64,000 nt of DNA, from assembly GCF_902362185.1 (NCBI RefSeq), contig NC_044502.1:15946522-16010521 (forward strand), read 5' to 3'. Shown piece after piece: positions 35,970-47,649 of the stretch. The notes beneath the pieces are model-generated. The model saw only the letters and a list, made by a program, of their open reading frames with translations, had not been told where the DNA came from and made no database searches. The position numbers were made by a program, and so were the translations under genes. Within the stretch, counting starts at the first letter, position 1. Each line of letters begins with the position of its first letter. The DNA is from Chanos chanos (Eukaryota > Chordata > Actinopteri > Gonorynchiformes > Chanidae).

Positions 35970-36125
35970 TACATTATAGCATGGCAAAGCAAAAATCGCC
36001 ACAACTGAAAAAGGGTATAAAAACTGTAGAGGCACTGAAAGTTCCTAGGAGCACAGTGATCTCCATCATTGTCAAATGGAAAAAGTTTGGAACCACCAAT
36101 ACTGTTGGGGATGAGGAAGGAGTGT
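35970..36125 (+). mobile_element. Tc1-like transposase N-terminal fragment
   Basis: The plus strand reads KKGIKTVEALKVPRSTVIS and then IIVKWKKFGTTNT, matching the paired-like HTH start of Tc1 transposases (KALN-PRNTV--IILKWKKFG-T). Only this short piece is present. Confidence 0.75.
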
Positions 36126-36228
36126 AGGTTGGTGGTTCAGGAATTTTGGTGCTTGCACTGGAGTGTCAAGACATGAGGCAGGGTCCAATCTGGTTTAATT
36201 GAAGATTTAGTGTATATGGGGGTGTGGA

Positions 36229-36256
36229 TGTGTGTGTGTGTGTGTGTGTGTGTGTG
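36229..36256. repeat. (TG)n microsatellite
   Basis: About 14 GT/TG dinucleotides in GGATGTGTGTG...GGTCTG. Confidence 0.9.
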
Positions 36257-36436
36257 GTCTGAAATACATATGGGTACAGGAATTACTCTGTGGTAAATAC
36301 AGTTCAAAAGGGAACAGTCAATTCTTTGCAGTGGTGGTTGACATCAGCAGGTAATACAAGTAAGCTGAAAGCATAGGACACAGTCTGTAAAATCATCCAC
36401 TAAATGGCAGATGTGTTAAAGGAATAAAAGGGACGA

Positions 36437-37062
36437 AAGGCTGATTTCTATTTCTGCATAAGCTGTACGCCGTAACCTACGTAAGTGGCCTACACCGTTG
36501 TGAGCATTTATACTTGTACGCTGCTGTGTCTGCATTGCTCTGCAATCACCCCGCTAAAGTGCTATGCCACTGTGTTGAGTTTCTTTGTGTATTTCAAACA
36601 ATAGAGACTGAAACTGAGTGGATCATGTTGGAGTTGGAGCTAAGAAATGTTGAACAACAGTTACTTTTACTGAAATTACTGCAACGCAGCAACTCTTTTT
36701 CGGAGGTGAACGTGCTTGTCCCTCAGGTTCTTCCATCTTATTGTGCATTCCATGATGTCTAAACTGATGTTTGTAGAAATGTCTCTCCAAGAATTTGCTG
36801 AAATCCGGCAGTCTTTGTAATATGGCAAAGAAGAGTTGTACAAATGTACATATTTATGGACTTCCTCAGTTAACCTCTCCTCCATTTGGTCCGTTCACAT
36901 TTGTTACAGTCTGTGTCGCCACGCATCGCCGTGTTGTGTAGTTACATTTCTGGGGAGGTGTGCATCAGGCTACAGCATAGGCTACAGCACAGCGTATGCG
37001 GCTTCGCAGAACCCACGTTCTACCCATGACATAGATTCAACACAAAAGTATAAATCAGCCTT
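36437..37062 (-). mobile_element. PIF/Harbinger-like remnant with a MADF-type ORF
   Basis: The ends read AAGGCTGATTTCTATTTCTG on the left and, inverted, AAGGCTGATTTATACTTTTG on the right, a TIR typical of fish Harbinger elements. On the minus strand, 36885-36676 encodes about 69 residues with the MADF/Myb-like pattern (WRDIS...DIMECTIRWKNLRDKHV), the DNA-binding accessory protein of these elements. The transposase gene is absent. No clean 3-bp target duplication was found. Confidence 0.7.
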
Positions 37063-37288
37063 AAGTGCACAAAATTTATTCAGTAAAATGCTGAGTCATT
37101 CTTGGATTACCAAACAGGTAATTATACTACTAATTAATTATGCGCAGACACATCACAGGCTTACACATGTATAATTACTCATTCTTAAACATCAGGTAAA
37201 GGGACAACGATATCTAGTAAACTTAGGTTCAACAATATTTAAAGGAAAATGTGCTGCGCTTCTTACCGTCATTAATTATGGAAATACA

Positions 37289-37471
37289 CAGTAGGTGATT
37301 TGTAGGGGGATGATAGTATCTCCATTGTTAGCAAAATGACCAAAATGCATCCCTTTTGTTAACCTGCCATCTCCCTACATACTCAATAGAATATTGTAAG
37401 TGACCATTGGGCCATCTCCCCTGTTGGCCATTGGGCCATCCCCCCTGTTAATAAATAACAAATCACCCCTG
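37289..37471. mobile_element. 183-bp hAT-type MITE with perfect 8-bp target duplication
   Basis: Ends CAGTAGGTGATTTGTA and, inverted, CAGGGGTGATTTGTTA. The 8-bp direct repeat GAAATACA is exact on both sides (37281-37288 and 37472-37479). A related copy in the opposite orientation is at 60058-60225. It has no coding capacity. Confidence 0.85.
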
Positions 37472-38400
37472 GAAATACATACATGTTAGTAAAGAAAAGG
37501 GGAGCAGAGAACTTACTTCTTGGCATTCAACGTACACAGGATAGGGGACAGGAATGGGAGTAGAACTTAATACTCGACAAGGAAACAGGTGAATTGAACT
37601 CTTAAACTACTTATCCAGGAATCTAAATTTCAGTCCACCCCTACAAATAATAGTGCTTGCCCCATAATTCCGCATGGGCACTTAGGTACTCCCCTAAAAG
37701 GATAGTCTCTGCGTTTCTAACAAATACTCCTCCTAGAGCTAGCCATCCAGATCCTTCAAATGTCCGCCATAAGGGCACTTCAGACTTCCTGTGTATAGAT
37801 GGGAAAACCTCCTGGAAGGACAACCACCTCTGCAGCACTATCAGTTCAGACTCTGAGTAGAGTGTTCCGACAGAAGCCACTCCTGAGTACAAGACACATA
37901 CCATTAACATACCATTGCTCTGATACACTTGCACCTGGACATTCAAACAGAAAAATAGAGACACACTGCCAAAAGACAGCGAGCTCCTACACATATACAT
38001 ATAGTTTGGTGGCCAGTACCAAAAAACAGACAAAATGAGTCATACACCACTTGAGATTTACTTTACTATCAAAAAACAAACCAAAACACATTAATGAATA
38101 ATTAGCAAACTGCTGCAGTGGTCTATTTTTGCAGCCATCATACACATCAGTCACAATGGGTGAACTGAGTGAAAACAAAATACATAAGATGCATGTTTAT
38201 TGTGATATGACAAAATAATACAATTTTGAATCTTATGGTGCGCCATGACCATCCACTATAGAATATATTCTCTGAGTGATCTAACCTTTAAGATTTTTCC
38301 AACACACATTTCCATCAATAGTCATCAGTGCTCCTTCAAATGTATCAATTGCCCATAACTCCTCTGCACAGGACTTATGCCACGTATACATATATTTACA
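37472..38400. other. Noncoding stretch, nothing identified
   Basis: A 130-codon minus-strand open frame (38033-37641) exists but resembles no family I know and has no flanking support. Otherwise AT-rich unique sequence. Confidence 0.3.
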
Positions 38401-38409
38401 GGTATTCTT

Positions 38410-38737
38410 ACCATGCCCTGCCCCTTTTTGTTCCTGCCCCCCCCCCTCAGTTTACTCCCTGATTCTCCCTTGGTTCATGCCTGTTTGAGTTCTGTTGGTT
38501 TAGCTCCGTTAAGTTCATTCTCTTCACCTGCTTTCAGTTAGTTTTCCTCATTTATCTGTGTATCTATACTCCTTGATTTTCCCTGTTGCTTTGTCTTGCA
38601 TTGTTTTGGGTTTGAACCTCACGTAACGTTGGTTTTCTTTTCCCCCTGCTTTTGAAGAGTTTCGTTACTTTTTATCATGGCTCTTGGAAATAAAATACCA
38701 ACTGACCTGCACCTGCATCCAGCCTCACACTGTGACA
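38410..38737 (+). mobile_element. Solo LTR-like fossil, family A (plus copy)
   Basis: Same family as 34669-35130, plus orientation, ending ...CATCCAGCCTCACACTGTGACA after a GGAAATAAAATA polyadenylation-type signal. The left limit is approximate. No internal genes. Confidence 0.6.
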
Positions 38738-39049
38738 ATTCTTTAGTAGGATAAGAAAAATTATCATACGGTAATGAATTTTTCATATTTTTGCTTATAA
38801 ATACTAAAAATAAAAATGAACACAGACTGCTATATTTGAAACTTGTCCCTGAAACGTGTTGCTTATGGCACATAATTTTTTATGGAGTTACTTAACACTA
38901 TCTTAACAATTAGCCAAAGTGAGGCATACACATATCCTGTTTTGTGAAACCACATGTTGTAATTTCAGACACGCCTGAAGAAAGCGTGTGAAATATTAAA
39001 TCTTGGTTATGGTCTTAGTCTATCGGGTTTTTTTTCTTGGCCTAGTTTC

Positions 39050-42000
39050 GTGAACAAAGATCTAGGAAGGCGACTGTCCACATCTGCTGCAGGCCTGCTG
39101 ATGGCTGACAAGTCCCATGCGCAGCTGGCAGGTCCAGCCGCAGAGGCCACAGATGAAGGTCTGGTCAGAGGTTATGGTGGCTATGCTGCTGTGCTGTTTC
39201 CACTTGCTCCTTTTGTCTTGCAGTATTCCTCTATAAGTGTCTTCGAAGAAGGAGACAGCCTGGTGGACAGTGCATCTCCAGTCTTCGCGGTCAGCAGCCA
39301 GAGTAGACCAGTGATGGAGATCGACGTTGCTGGTGTTGAGGGAAGACTTGAGGCACTCTTTGAACCTTTTCTTGGGCGCCCCTCTTTGGCAGTGTCCAGA
39401 GGACAGCTTGCCATACAGAACAATCTTAGGCAAATGGCGGTCTTCCATTCTGGACATGTGTCCTGCCCAAAGTAGTTGGGTCTTCAGCAGCATGGCCTTG
39501 ATGCTGGTGACCTCTGCTTGCACAAGGACCTCAACATTGGTGACGAAGTCAATGCTAAGGATGGAATGGAGGCAGCACTAGTAGAAGCGTTCAAGGAGTT
39601 GCAGGTGGTGTTGGTAAGTGACCCATGACTCGAAGCCATACAGGAGGGTGGTCAGCACAACAGCTTTGTACACAATGATCTTGGCACCTTTCTTCAAGTG
39701 TCTTTCTTCAAGTGCTCACACTCGATTGTACAGTTCTGTCTCGCCAATTCGGATGTAGGGAGGGAAGTACTTTTCACGGGGTGTGGGCTGGTGAAGCACC
39801 TCAGTCTTCTTCTGGATGACGTCTAGTCTGAAGAGCTGTGTAGCCTCTTAAAAGCAGGATGTGGTGCATATCTCCATATGGACAGCAAGAGCAGCATCGT
39901 CAGCAAACCGCATCTCTCAGACCACCTGTTCCATTGTGCTTGTGCGTGCCTTCAGGCGCCTCAAGTTAAACAGGCTGCCTCAGTTCAGTATTGGATATAG
40001 ATTCCATCATCATCATTGAGGTCAGCAGTGACCTGTTTGAGCATCATACTAAAGAGATACAGAAGAGAGTCGGCACAAGAACGCAGCTCTGCTTCACTCC
40101 ACTGATGATGGAAAAGGGCACCGTGAGGTTATTACTGAGTCTGACCTGGCCAGGCTGGTTTTTGTGGAGCTGGATAACTATGTTAAGGAACTTTGGGAGA
40201 CAGTCTAATAGTTCCATGATTTCCCAAAGTCTTTTCGGGCTCATGGTGTTGAACGATTTGGTCAGGTCCACAAAAGTCACGTACAGTCCTTTGTTTTGCT
40301 CTTGACACTTCTCCTGGCGCTCGCAGAGAACAAACACCATGTCTGTAAGACCACATTGGCTTTCTGGAAGGTGTTCCTCTACGATGGTGGATACTAGTCT
40401 ATGCAGGAGGATCCATACAAGATTTTTTCCTGCAGTGTAGAGCAGGGTTATCCCCCTGTAGTTTGAGCAGTCTGACTTTTCCCCTTTGTTTTTATACAGG
40501 GTGATGATCACAGCATCTCTTAGATCTTAGGAAAGCTTACCCTTTCCCAGCAGCAGGTGGAGGGTTTGCGTAGTTTAGTGTGCAGTGCCAGGCTTCCATC
40601 TTTCCATAACTCTGTGTGAATGTCATCTACTCCTGCTGCCTTTCCAGTTGACACTGAAGAGGGTCTGAAAATGTTCTGACAAGCAGTTCAAGATGGAGGC
40701 CTTGTCTGCGAGAAGCGTCTCTCCATCTGTGCTGCGCAATGGGCTCTGGGCTTCATAAGTTGGGCCGTAGACTGACCTCAGGGCTTCGTAGAAGCCTCTT
40801 AAGTCTCCGGTGTCAGCGCAAAGCTGAATCTTCTCTGCATGGTCTGTCCACCACTCATTTTGGATCACTCAGTCACTTCAATCTGGAGGATTACTGCATG
40901 CGACATGGAAGGCTGACTTATTATTTGGACAAAGTGGCTGGGCCAGGAGGGCCTGGTACGCTGATCTCTCCATCAGCAGGTTTTGGAATTTAAGGTTGTT
41001 TTCGTCGAATCACTCTCTTTTTTTCTTGCATGTGTAACTACGGACTTCTTCAGCTGACTGCTATATGGAGGTTTTCATCTGTTCCCAAAACACTTCTGGC
41101 GAACTGTCTGTGGGGCAGCTTGATTCTTCAAGGTGAGATTGAAGACTTGCTTAGAGGCTAGCTTTCACTTCAGCTGACTGTAAGCTGCCAATCTTGATCT
41201 CTCTCCTGGGGGCACCTCCATCCCTTGGTTCAGTTTGCAGCGGACAAGACAATGGAATCATTGGAATCGCCAAGGATGAAACCCTTGTCGTCCACTGGAG
41301 TGCTCTGAAGGAGGCTGCACAGATTGGAGTAGAACTTGTCTTTGTCTGCCGGTTCTGCTTGAAGGGTTGAGGCGTATACACTGAAGAGTGTAGCATATTG
41401 CTTATTTTGTAATGGGAGGTGCATGGAGATGATATGGTCAGAGTGACCGATCAGCAGGTTTACAAGTCTGGAAGTGATGGAATCTCTGATCATGAAACCA
41501 ACACCCAAAAGGCACCACTCTTCCTTTGGTTTGCCTGACCAGAGGGTATATCCAGCATCGCGTTCCTTAATGCTGCCTTCCTCTGAAAGGTGAACTTCAC
41601 TGAGTGCAGCAATGTTGATATTCAGCCTGTGTAGTTTGTTTGCAATGAGGACAGAGCATCGCTCAGGACAATCAACTGTATCCAGCATGGTCCTGATGTT
41701 CCAGCATGCGAGTTTAAGTTTTTTTTTTTCCCACAGTTTGAGGTGCGTGAGAGATACCTTTTCTTCTCTGATGTTGTTTGACCGCAACGAAGATTCCCGT
41801 TGACTGTGTCAAGCCAACTGGGACGTGAGGAGGCGAGCTTTGGTTAGGCCAACTTTTCTAGGCCCCTCTGCATGTGGAGCAAACAGTGCCATCCCTAGAA
41901 AGGGCTGCTTGGTCGCTCAGAGTTCTGCCAGGTGATGTTATTGCCTTTAAGGTCGAGTGCAGTATTGCCTTTAAGGTCGAGTGCAAATGGCCCCACCCTT

Positions 42001-42290
42001 TACAGTCAAGGTACATCCGCCATGACCCAGCGAGCTGGGATGGTGACAGTGGAGTCCTCAGGTAGTAGGAATTATGTCAGAGTTACCCTCTCTTAGACTG
42101 CCATCCAAGACTAAAGAGGTCTGCCTCCCCTAATGTAGGTTTTATCATTCTTAGTCTGGTCCCTCATCCTCAACCTTGCCACCATGGGTAACCCTGCCAG
42201 AAGTTAATGCTTCCAACAGCATTGCTCTCAGAATCATGGGGACATGCAAGCCTCTTCACCAAGGCAAGGTAGACGACCCATAGAAGAGGA
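39050..42290 (-). mobile_element. APE-type LINE, decayed (minus strand)
   Basis: Reading right to left: an AP-like endonuclease (41787-41230: LACWNIRTML, IAALSEVHLSEE, GVGFMIRDSI, FILGDSN), then RT pieces (40868-40623; 40511-40044 with CSNYRGITLL and VTFVDLTKSFNT), then the C-terminal region (39523-39062: LLWAGHMSRMEDRHLPKIVL, RGAPKKRFKE, and a zinc-finger-like CGLCGWTC...H). Several frame changes and stops separate the pieces, and the RT catalytic FADD-type block was not found. About 400-500 bp of 5' leader may extend to 42290. It is a typical fish retroelement; the exact clade is not assigned. Confidence 0.78.
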
Positions 42291-42394
42291 GTTTATCAGT
42301 ACATATTTCAGAAAAAAAAATCATAGGGGGTTTGATAAATGATGAAAACCTTAAGCTTGCTGGTAAGAAACTGCACAATCTATTTCTGAAATAT

Positions 42395-42509
42395 GTACCG
42401 CTCCCGCTTCCTCTGGCATGGTCTACCTACAGAAGTTGGTGAGGCAAACTCTCTCCATACCTTTAAAACCAGACTAAAGACTTATCTATTTAATATAATA
42501 TAATTACAT
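42395..42509 (+). mobile_element. Small LINE 3'-end fragment abutting a TAAR pseudogene
   Basis: The plus strand reads ...EVGEANSLHTFKTRLKTYLF, resembling the C-terminus of L2-type LINEs. It sits where the N-terminal coding part of the neighbouring TAAR should be. Short and low-confidence. Confidence 0.4.
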
Positions 42510-43665
42510 AATTTTGGATTTTGTACTATATTTCTTTGCAACAGCTATTGTTCTGTTTACAATATTTGGAAACCTGCTTGTCATCATCTCTGTTAGTCAT
42601 TTCAAGCAGCTCCAATATCCTCATACTCTCTCCGGCTATATCTGATTTTTTGTTGGACTATTTCTGTTGCCAGTCCATTTCATTTGGCTGATTGAATCAT
42701 GCTGGTGGTTAGGGTCATTTGTTTGTATGTTGTACAATTATATTTCTTGTCATCTTACTTGTGTCTGTAAATAATGTTGTGCTTATTGCTGTAGATCATT
42801 TTGTTGCTCTCAGTAACCCTTTCCTCTACTCCAGGAAACTCCCCCTGAAAGCCATTTGTACTGTTATATTGCTCAATTGGTTCTGTTCATTTTCTACAGC
42901 TGTATGTTATTGTTCTTCAGTGGAAACTTAAGTCTTATAACAATATGTCCTGGCGAAAGTACTTTTTCTATTTGAGTGTCAGGCGTGCAGTGGAGCTGGA
43001 CCCAAAGGCAAGACACAGTGATGGTGGTAACAAAAAAGGAGGACTTTACTTACAAAAGTAGATAAATAAACAGGTGCAAACAGGAAACAAAACTGGATAT
43101 AAACGGTGCAGCCAAACAGTGTCTTCAGAATCAGGTGAGGGGCGGAGACAGACATGGAATAGGAACACAAGACATCTCAAAACAAAAGTCCAAAACAAGG
43201 TGCAGGCTGTGACACTGTGATATGTAGCTTTGTTGATGTCCTGGTTGTGTTTATTTTCCCATGTGTTGCCCTTCTAATTTTCTACTCTCAAGTGTTTGCC
43301 ATTGTGAGGAGACATGCTGGTGCCATAAGGGATCTTAATCATGACAGACACACACAGGATGGTAAGAATATTAAAAGGAAAATTAATTCTGAGATGAAAC
43401 TGCAAAAGTTTTTGGTATTCTTGTGTGTGTTTTCATGGCCTGTTTAGTGCCATATTATGCTTGTACCTTAATAGGTGAGTTTATGACAGCTGAGTTGTTT
43501 CATAATTTAATTAGTTTTTTGTTGACCATCTTTTATCTCAATTCTTCTGCCAACCCCATCATTTATGCCCTGTTTTACCCATGGTTCGGAGGGACCTTTA
43601 AACTCATAACAGTACTTCATATATTCAACAGAGAATCCTCACTGACAAATGTCCAAATGAAATGA
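42510..43665 (+). pseudogene. TAAR pseudogene 1 (Asp5.42 type), interrupted by an LTR-like insertion
   Basis: Homology starts in TM1 (VLYFFATAIVLFTIFGNLLV); the N-terminus is missing. A 13-nt gap at the first intracellular loop (SHFKQL...), an early stop in TM2, and shifts around TM3 break the frame. A 238-bp insertion (42977-43214) splits it before TM5. After the insertion come VDVLVVFIFP with Asp at 5.42, the third loop, CLVPYY, and [16 protein letters not shown] up to the stop at 43665. It is closest to the intact 33404 gene by eye. Not functional. Confidence 0.9.
42977..43214 (-). mobile_element. Solo LTR-like fossil, family B, inside TAAR pseudogene 1
   Basis: It begins TGTCAGGCG and ends GGCTGTGACA. 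Reverse-complemented, it matches 49524-49874: CTGCACCT near the start, TTTTGGACT, 'AGTAAAGTCCTCCTTTTTT', and the TGGGTCC-containing end. No clear target duplication. No coding content. Confidence 0.65.
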
Positions 43666-44184
43666 AGTCTTCAGGAACATTTTAATTAGTACAAAACATT
43701 TGTAAATATTTTTTACTGATTACTTATTCATCTTTGGTATTTTAATTACAGTGTAATATTGTCACAGTAGAGCACTGCAGTGCAGCTGCTTCCTGGAAAT
43801 GATTTATGATTTTTATTTTTAGGACATATGTGTGGAAATTTCATAGATTTCACCAAATTTGATCATATTGTTTGTGTCATAATGGCCTTCCTTGATCAGT
43901 CCCCTGTGTCAGATTTTTTCTCTTTTTCTTTTCTTTCTTTGTATCCTATTTTGTGTTTATATCTCTCTAGCCTGTTAAAATTTTCATGTGTTTCACTTTA
44001 TAGTCGTTATCAGGAAGTGTGTGCCTCAATAAACATTGCTGCAGGGCTAAGCTACCTTATGTGACATACTTCATAAGTGACAGTGAATGCATAAAGCAGT
44101 TATATAATAAATATCACCCTGCTCACTTGTGCTACTTCAGTTTACAGTGTAAACGCCCAGAGACAGCACTGACCAAGACTATTG

Positions 44185-45154
44185 ATGGAAGCTGCCAGAG
44201 TCACAAATCTTACAGATGAAAACCTAACTGATAATTTCCCCAGCCTTTGTATGGGAAAATTATGTTCCTAACTGCCTGTATGTTATTTTATGTGTTTGTA
44301 GTAGATGTGGCTCTGCTTACAGCGTGTGGAAACCTGCTTGTCATCATCTCTGTGTGTCACTTCAAGAAACTTCACACACCAAATAATATCCTCATCCTCT
44401 CTCTAGCTGTATGTGATTTTCTTGTAGGAATAATTTTCATGCCGTTACTTTTCATTTGGTTGATTGAATCATGCTATTTTTTGGAACTTCATTCTGTCAA
44501 ATATTCTATTTTTTCTCTTACCACCTGACCAGTGTGTCTGAACACAATGTTGCTCTAATTGCTTTAGATTCATATTTTGCACTGAGTAATCCATTTTTTT
44601 TACTCACAGAAAGTCCCACAAAGTGTTATGTGCACTGTGGTTTTATTTAACTGGTTATTTTCACTCTTTTACAATTTTGCTCTTCTTTATTTTAACGGAA
44701 ACGTCACACATTTAACATTGTGTCCTGGAGATCTCTGGTTGATCTGTTGGTTGTGTTCATTTTTCCATGTTCTGTTATAATAATTGTATACACAGGCATT
44801 TTTATCATTGCCAGGAAACAAATTAATGCCATTAGAGGACTCAGTACTCAGAAAGATAAATATTATAAACTCTACGAGATCAGAGAGAAAAGCAACAAAA
44901 CACCTTGGGATTCAGTCTTATTGTTTAGTACCATATTATGTTTCGATTTTAATTATTGATGCCAAAAATTCTGAATCTTCAAGTAATGTGCCCTATTATA
45001 AGTCAGTAATCTTCTATCTGAATTCATCTCTCAATCCAGTAATCTATGCTTTATTCCACCCATGGTTTAAGAGAAGCAGGAAACTTATTCTAACATTTAG
45101 AATATTTCATGCTGATTCGTCTCTCTTGTGAATGTGCTTGGAACAAACTCCTAA
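44185..45154 (+). pseudogene. TAAR pseudogene 2 (Asp5.42 type)
   Basis: It starts at a plausible ATG (44185, MEAARVTNLTDENL), but a stop follows in the N-terminus. TM1-TM2 are readable ([31 protein letters not shown]), with a shift and stops through TM3. Then come VMCTVVLFNWLFSLFYNFAL, VDLLVVFIFP with Asp at 5.42, a deletion around TM6, and SSLNPVIYALFHPWFKRS. The final NVLGTNS is out of frame. It is most similar to the 56493 and 33404 genes. Not functional. Confidence 0.9.
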
Positions 45155-45840
45155 ATGCTTTGAAAATGGAATACTAAAATAATGAAGTATTAGGTCTGTA
45201 TTTTAGTTCTTTACAATATTCAATAAGTGGAAAATTTGACTGGATATGAGCAGTTACAAGTTTTCATAGTCACCTTGCAAAGCGGTGACACTGGGATGAT
45301 TAGGTGTGTTTTGAAGTGACATGTAAGTCTTTATACTGTCTTAATTAAACAAGAAAAAAGCTAGGTGGATTTTTTTTCCTTGCACCATGGAGCTCCATTT
45401 ATACATGCAAGATAATCTGTCATCATTTGAAATGTGCAAATCTACAATTTCTGAAAGAGTTAAGCTCAGAAGATTGTCATTTATTAACGTGGTTGTCTAA
45501 AGGTAAGAGGGAGAGGCACTATCCCACAAAATTGTAATATGACATGTATGGGGAGATTAATTTGTAGTGAAGAGTTAGGCAACAAGATTTATTTAGCAGT
45601 GAACAATGTTTTCTGATCATTCCATCATTCAGGTTTTTTCCCCATGTCTTTATGGTGCTGTTTATACACATCAATGACTGGTTCTACATCAGTAAAAGTT
45701 TTAAAGGATTCAATATCTCTCATGTTTAACTCACCAAATCTTTTCTTTAAACCTTCATTAAAAGAAAAAAAATTAAACAGTTGAAATGGTTAGAAATTTC
45801 ATAAAAAATCAAATCTAGTTTGGTAATGCTGTCAGTTATA
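45155..45840. other. Intergenic, nothing identified
   Basis: AT-rich spacer downstream of TAAR pseudogene 2. No gene or recognised repeat. Confidence 0.35.
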
Positions 45841-45846
45841 TGTATA

Positions 45847-46217
45847 TGTAACGACCTCGCCTCCTCCCTCGCCAGTCTCAGCCATTCCGTGCTCAGCGTC
45901 GCCGGTCTACTAATCACTGGCCTGATCACTCTCATCCCGCACACCTGCCCTCACTTTAGCCCGATTACACATCTCCCTATTTAAACCCCTCCGTCGGATC
46001 AGTCAGTGCGAAGTCTACACCTTCCTGTGTCTACTGAGCCGTTCTTCTGTTGTGTGTTTTGGAATAGTTCCGTGTTTCCAAGCTTCTCCATTACCTGTAT
46101 GCACTCCCCTCTGGTCTCCTGTTATACCTGTCTGTGTAAAGCTTCTTTTGTTTATTTGATTTATTAAAACCTCACTTTTGCCCGCACTTGTGTCCTCCGC
46201 CTTAGTGCTTCCTGACA
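45847..46217 (+). mobile_element. Solo LTR-like fossil, family C
   Basis: A 371-bp block from TGTAACGACC to CTTCCTGACA, with near-matching 5-bp flanks (GTATA and ATATA). It has TATTTAAA-type promoter sequence (about 45977) and ATTAAAA (about 46162) before a short C-rich end. A partial, diverged copy of its 5' part is at 61107-61262. Its unusually GC-rich start differs from its surroundings. Confidence 0.65.
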
Positions 46218-46221
46218 ATAT

Positions 46222-47030
46222 ACACACACACACACACTAAAAGCAAGTGTAAAAGCAAGTTGCACATAAGCACTTACTGAAAAATTTCTAATGTAGTCTT
46301 TTTTTTTTTTTCTCAAAGAACTGAAATTTTTCGGGACAAAAATTGAAATTCCTCCCCCTGATTTTCTTTGAAAAAATGCACAACGCTGTATTTGTCCAGA
46401 TCACAAAAAGGCGCTTTATCATCAGACTTGAGTGTCCTTTGTAATAATTCATGTGTGTTTAAGTTCAGATCTTATTCCATGTGCACATAATCATTTAATC
46501 ATGTGAATTAATAACTACATTTTTGGAGAGTAAAAGATTAACTGATTTTGTATGATCAAACTTATCAGCCCCATATGCATCCAAGTACAGCTACTGGATT
46601 ATCTGCCACTATGTATCTTGCCTTATCTGGATCTAGAGAAGTAGTTCTGAGTAGATGCTCCGTGGGTCTCTGTAAAAGTGGAGTGGAATACTTGGTGAAT
46701 AATCAAGTTTGATTATTACACACAGATGGTATCTCAACTGCAACTGAAAGAATATCTTTAAAGTTCACATTGTAGTAATTAAGTGTGAATCATTCTTGGC
46801 TACCACAACAGCCACAACTACAACCAACCCATGTCAATGCAACAATTTTGTGGCAATGCTTCCTTAAACCAAAAGCCAGTATAAGCAACCATTTTAGTTG
46901 CACTGTAAAGGAGAGTGTAATGTAATAGCTTTCTAATTTAATATCTTACCTCTCAAATGGTTGTAAATGTAATAGTATTAAATAAATTAGGCAATTCGCT
47001 AATATTTGAACTCAGATCACTGTGTTGGTT
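46222..47030. other. Intergenic, nothing identified
   Basis: A short (AC)n at about 46222-46236, then AT-rich sequence without recognisable coding or repeat structure. Confidence 0.35.
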
Positions 47031-47649
47031 TTTATTTGTGCAATTTATTTCTGGTGGTAGCAATATGGAGACCGCGCAGCTTATCCCAATACAAGTTCTG
47101 CTTCTGTGTCTCGCACTTCAGTCTTCGTTATATGTTAAAAATTCATCATGTCTGTTCGTGTATATCCAATGGAAGCTACTATCCCTTAGAGAGAATTTGT
47201 TCACAGTCCTGGATCCATACACTTTCTCAACATTACCTGAGGAAATACTGGCCACAAATAACACACCTGGATACCCAACCTCTTGGAGGCATAAATGAGG
47301 TAGGAGAAGGCGGCATGCCGGTGTTCTCTGCAGGTTCAAGAGGTGCCCGTACCAGCCACCATTACCGGCACTGCTGCTGTCTAATGTCATATCCCTAAGA
47401 AATAAAATACACAAACTCCTCCTTCTAATCCAAACCAACATGGACTACCAGGACTGTTCAGCCATCTGCCTGACTGAGACTTGGTTAGACCACACTGTGC
47501 CAGATCAAGTGGTAACCCCACCTGGATTCTCACTCCACCATGCCGACAGGTCAGCCAAGCTATCCGAGAAAACCAAAGATGGAGGTATTTGTTCATGGTT
47601 AACCAGCGCTGGTGTACCAATACTACAGTGCTAAAAAATTCTTGCTCCC

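Noticed and set aside
37641-38033. 130-codon minus-strand open frame
   Set aside because: No recognisable domain, no splice or promoter support, and a composition like its noncoding surroundings.
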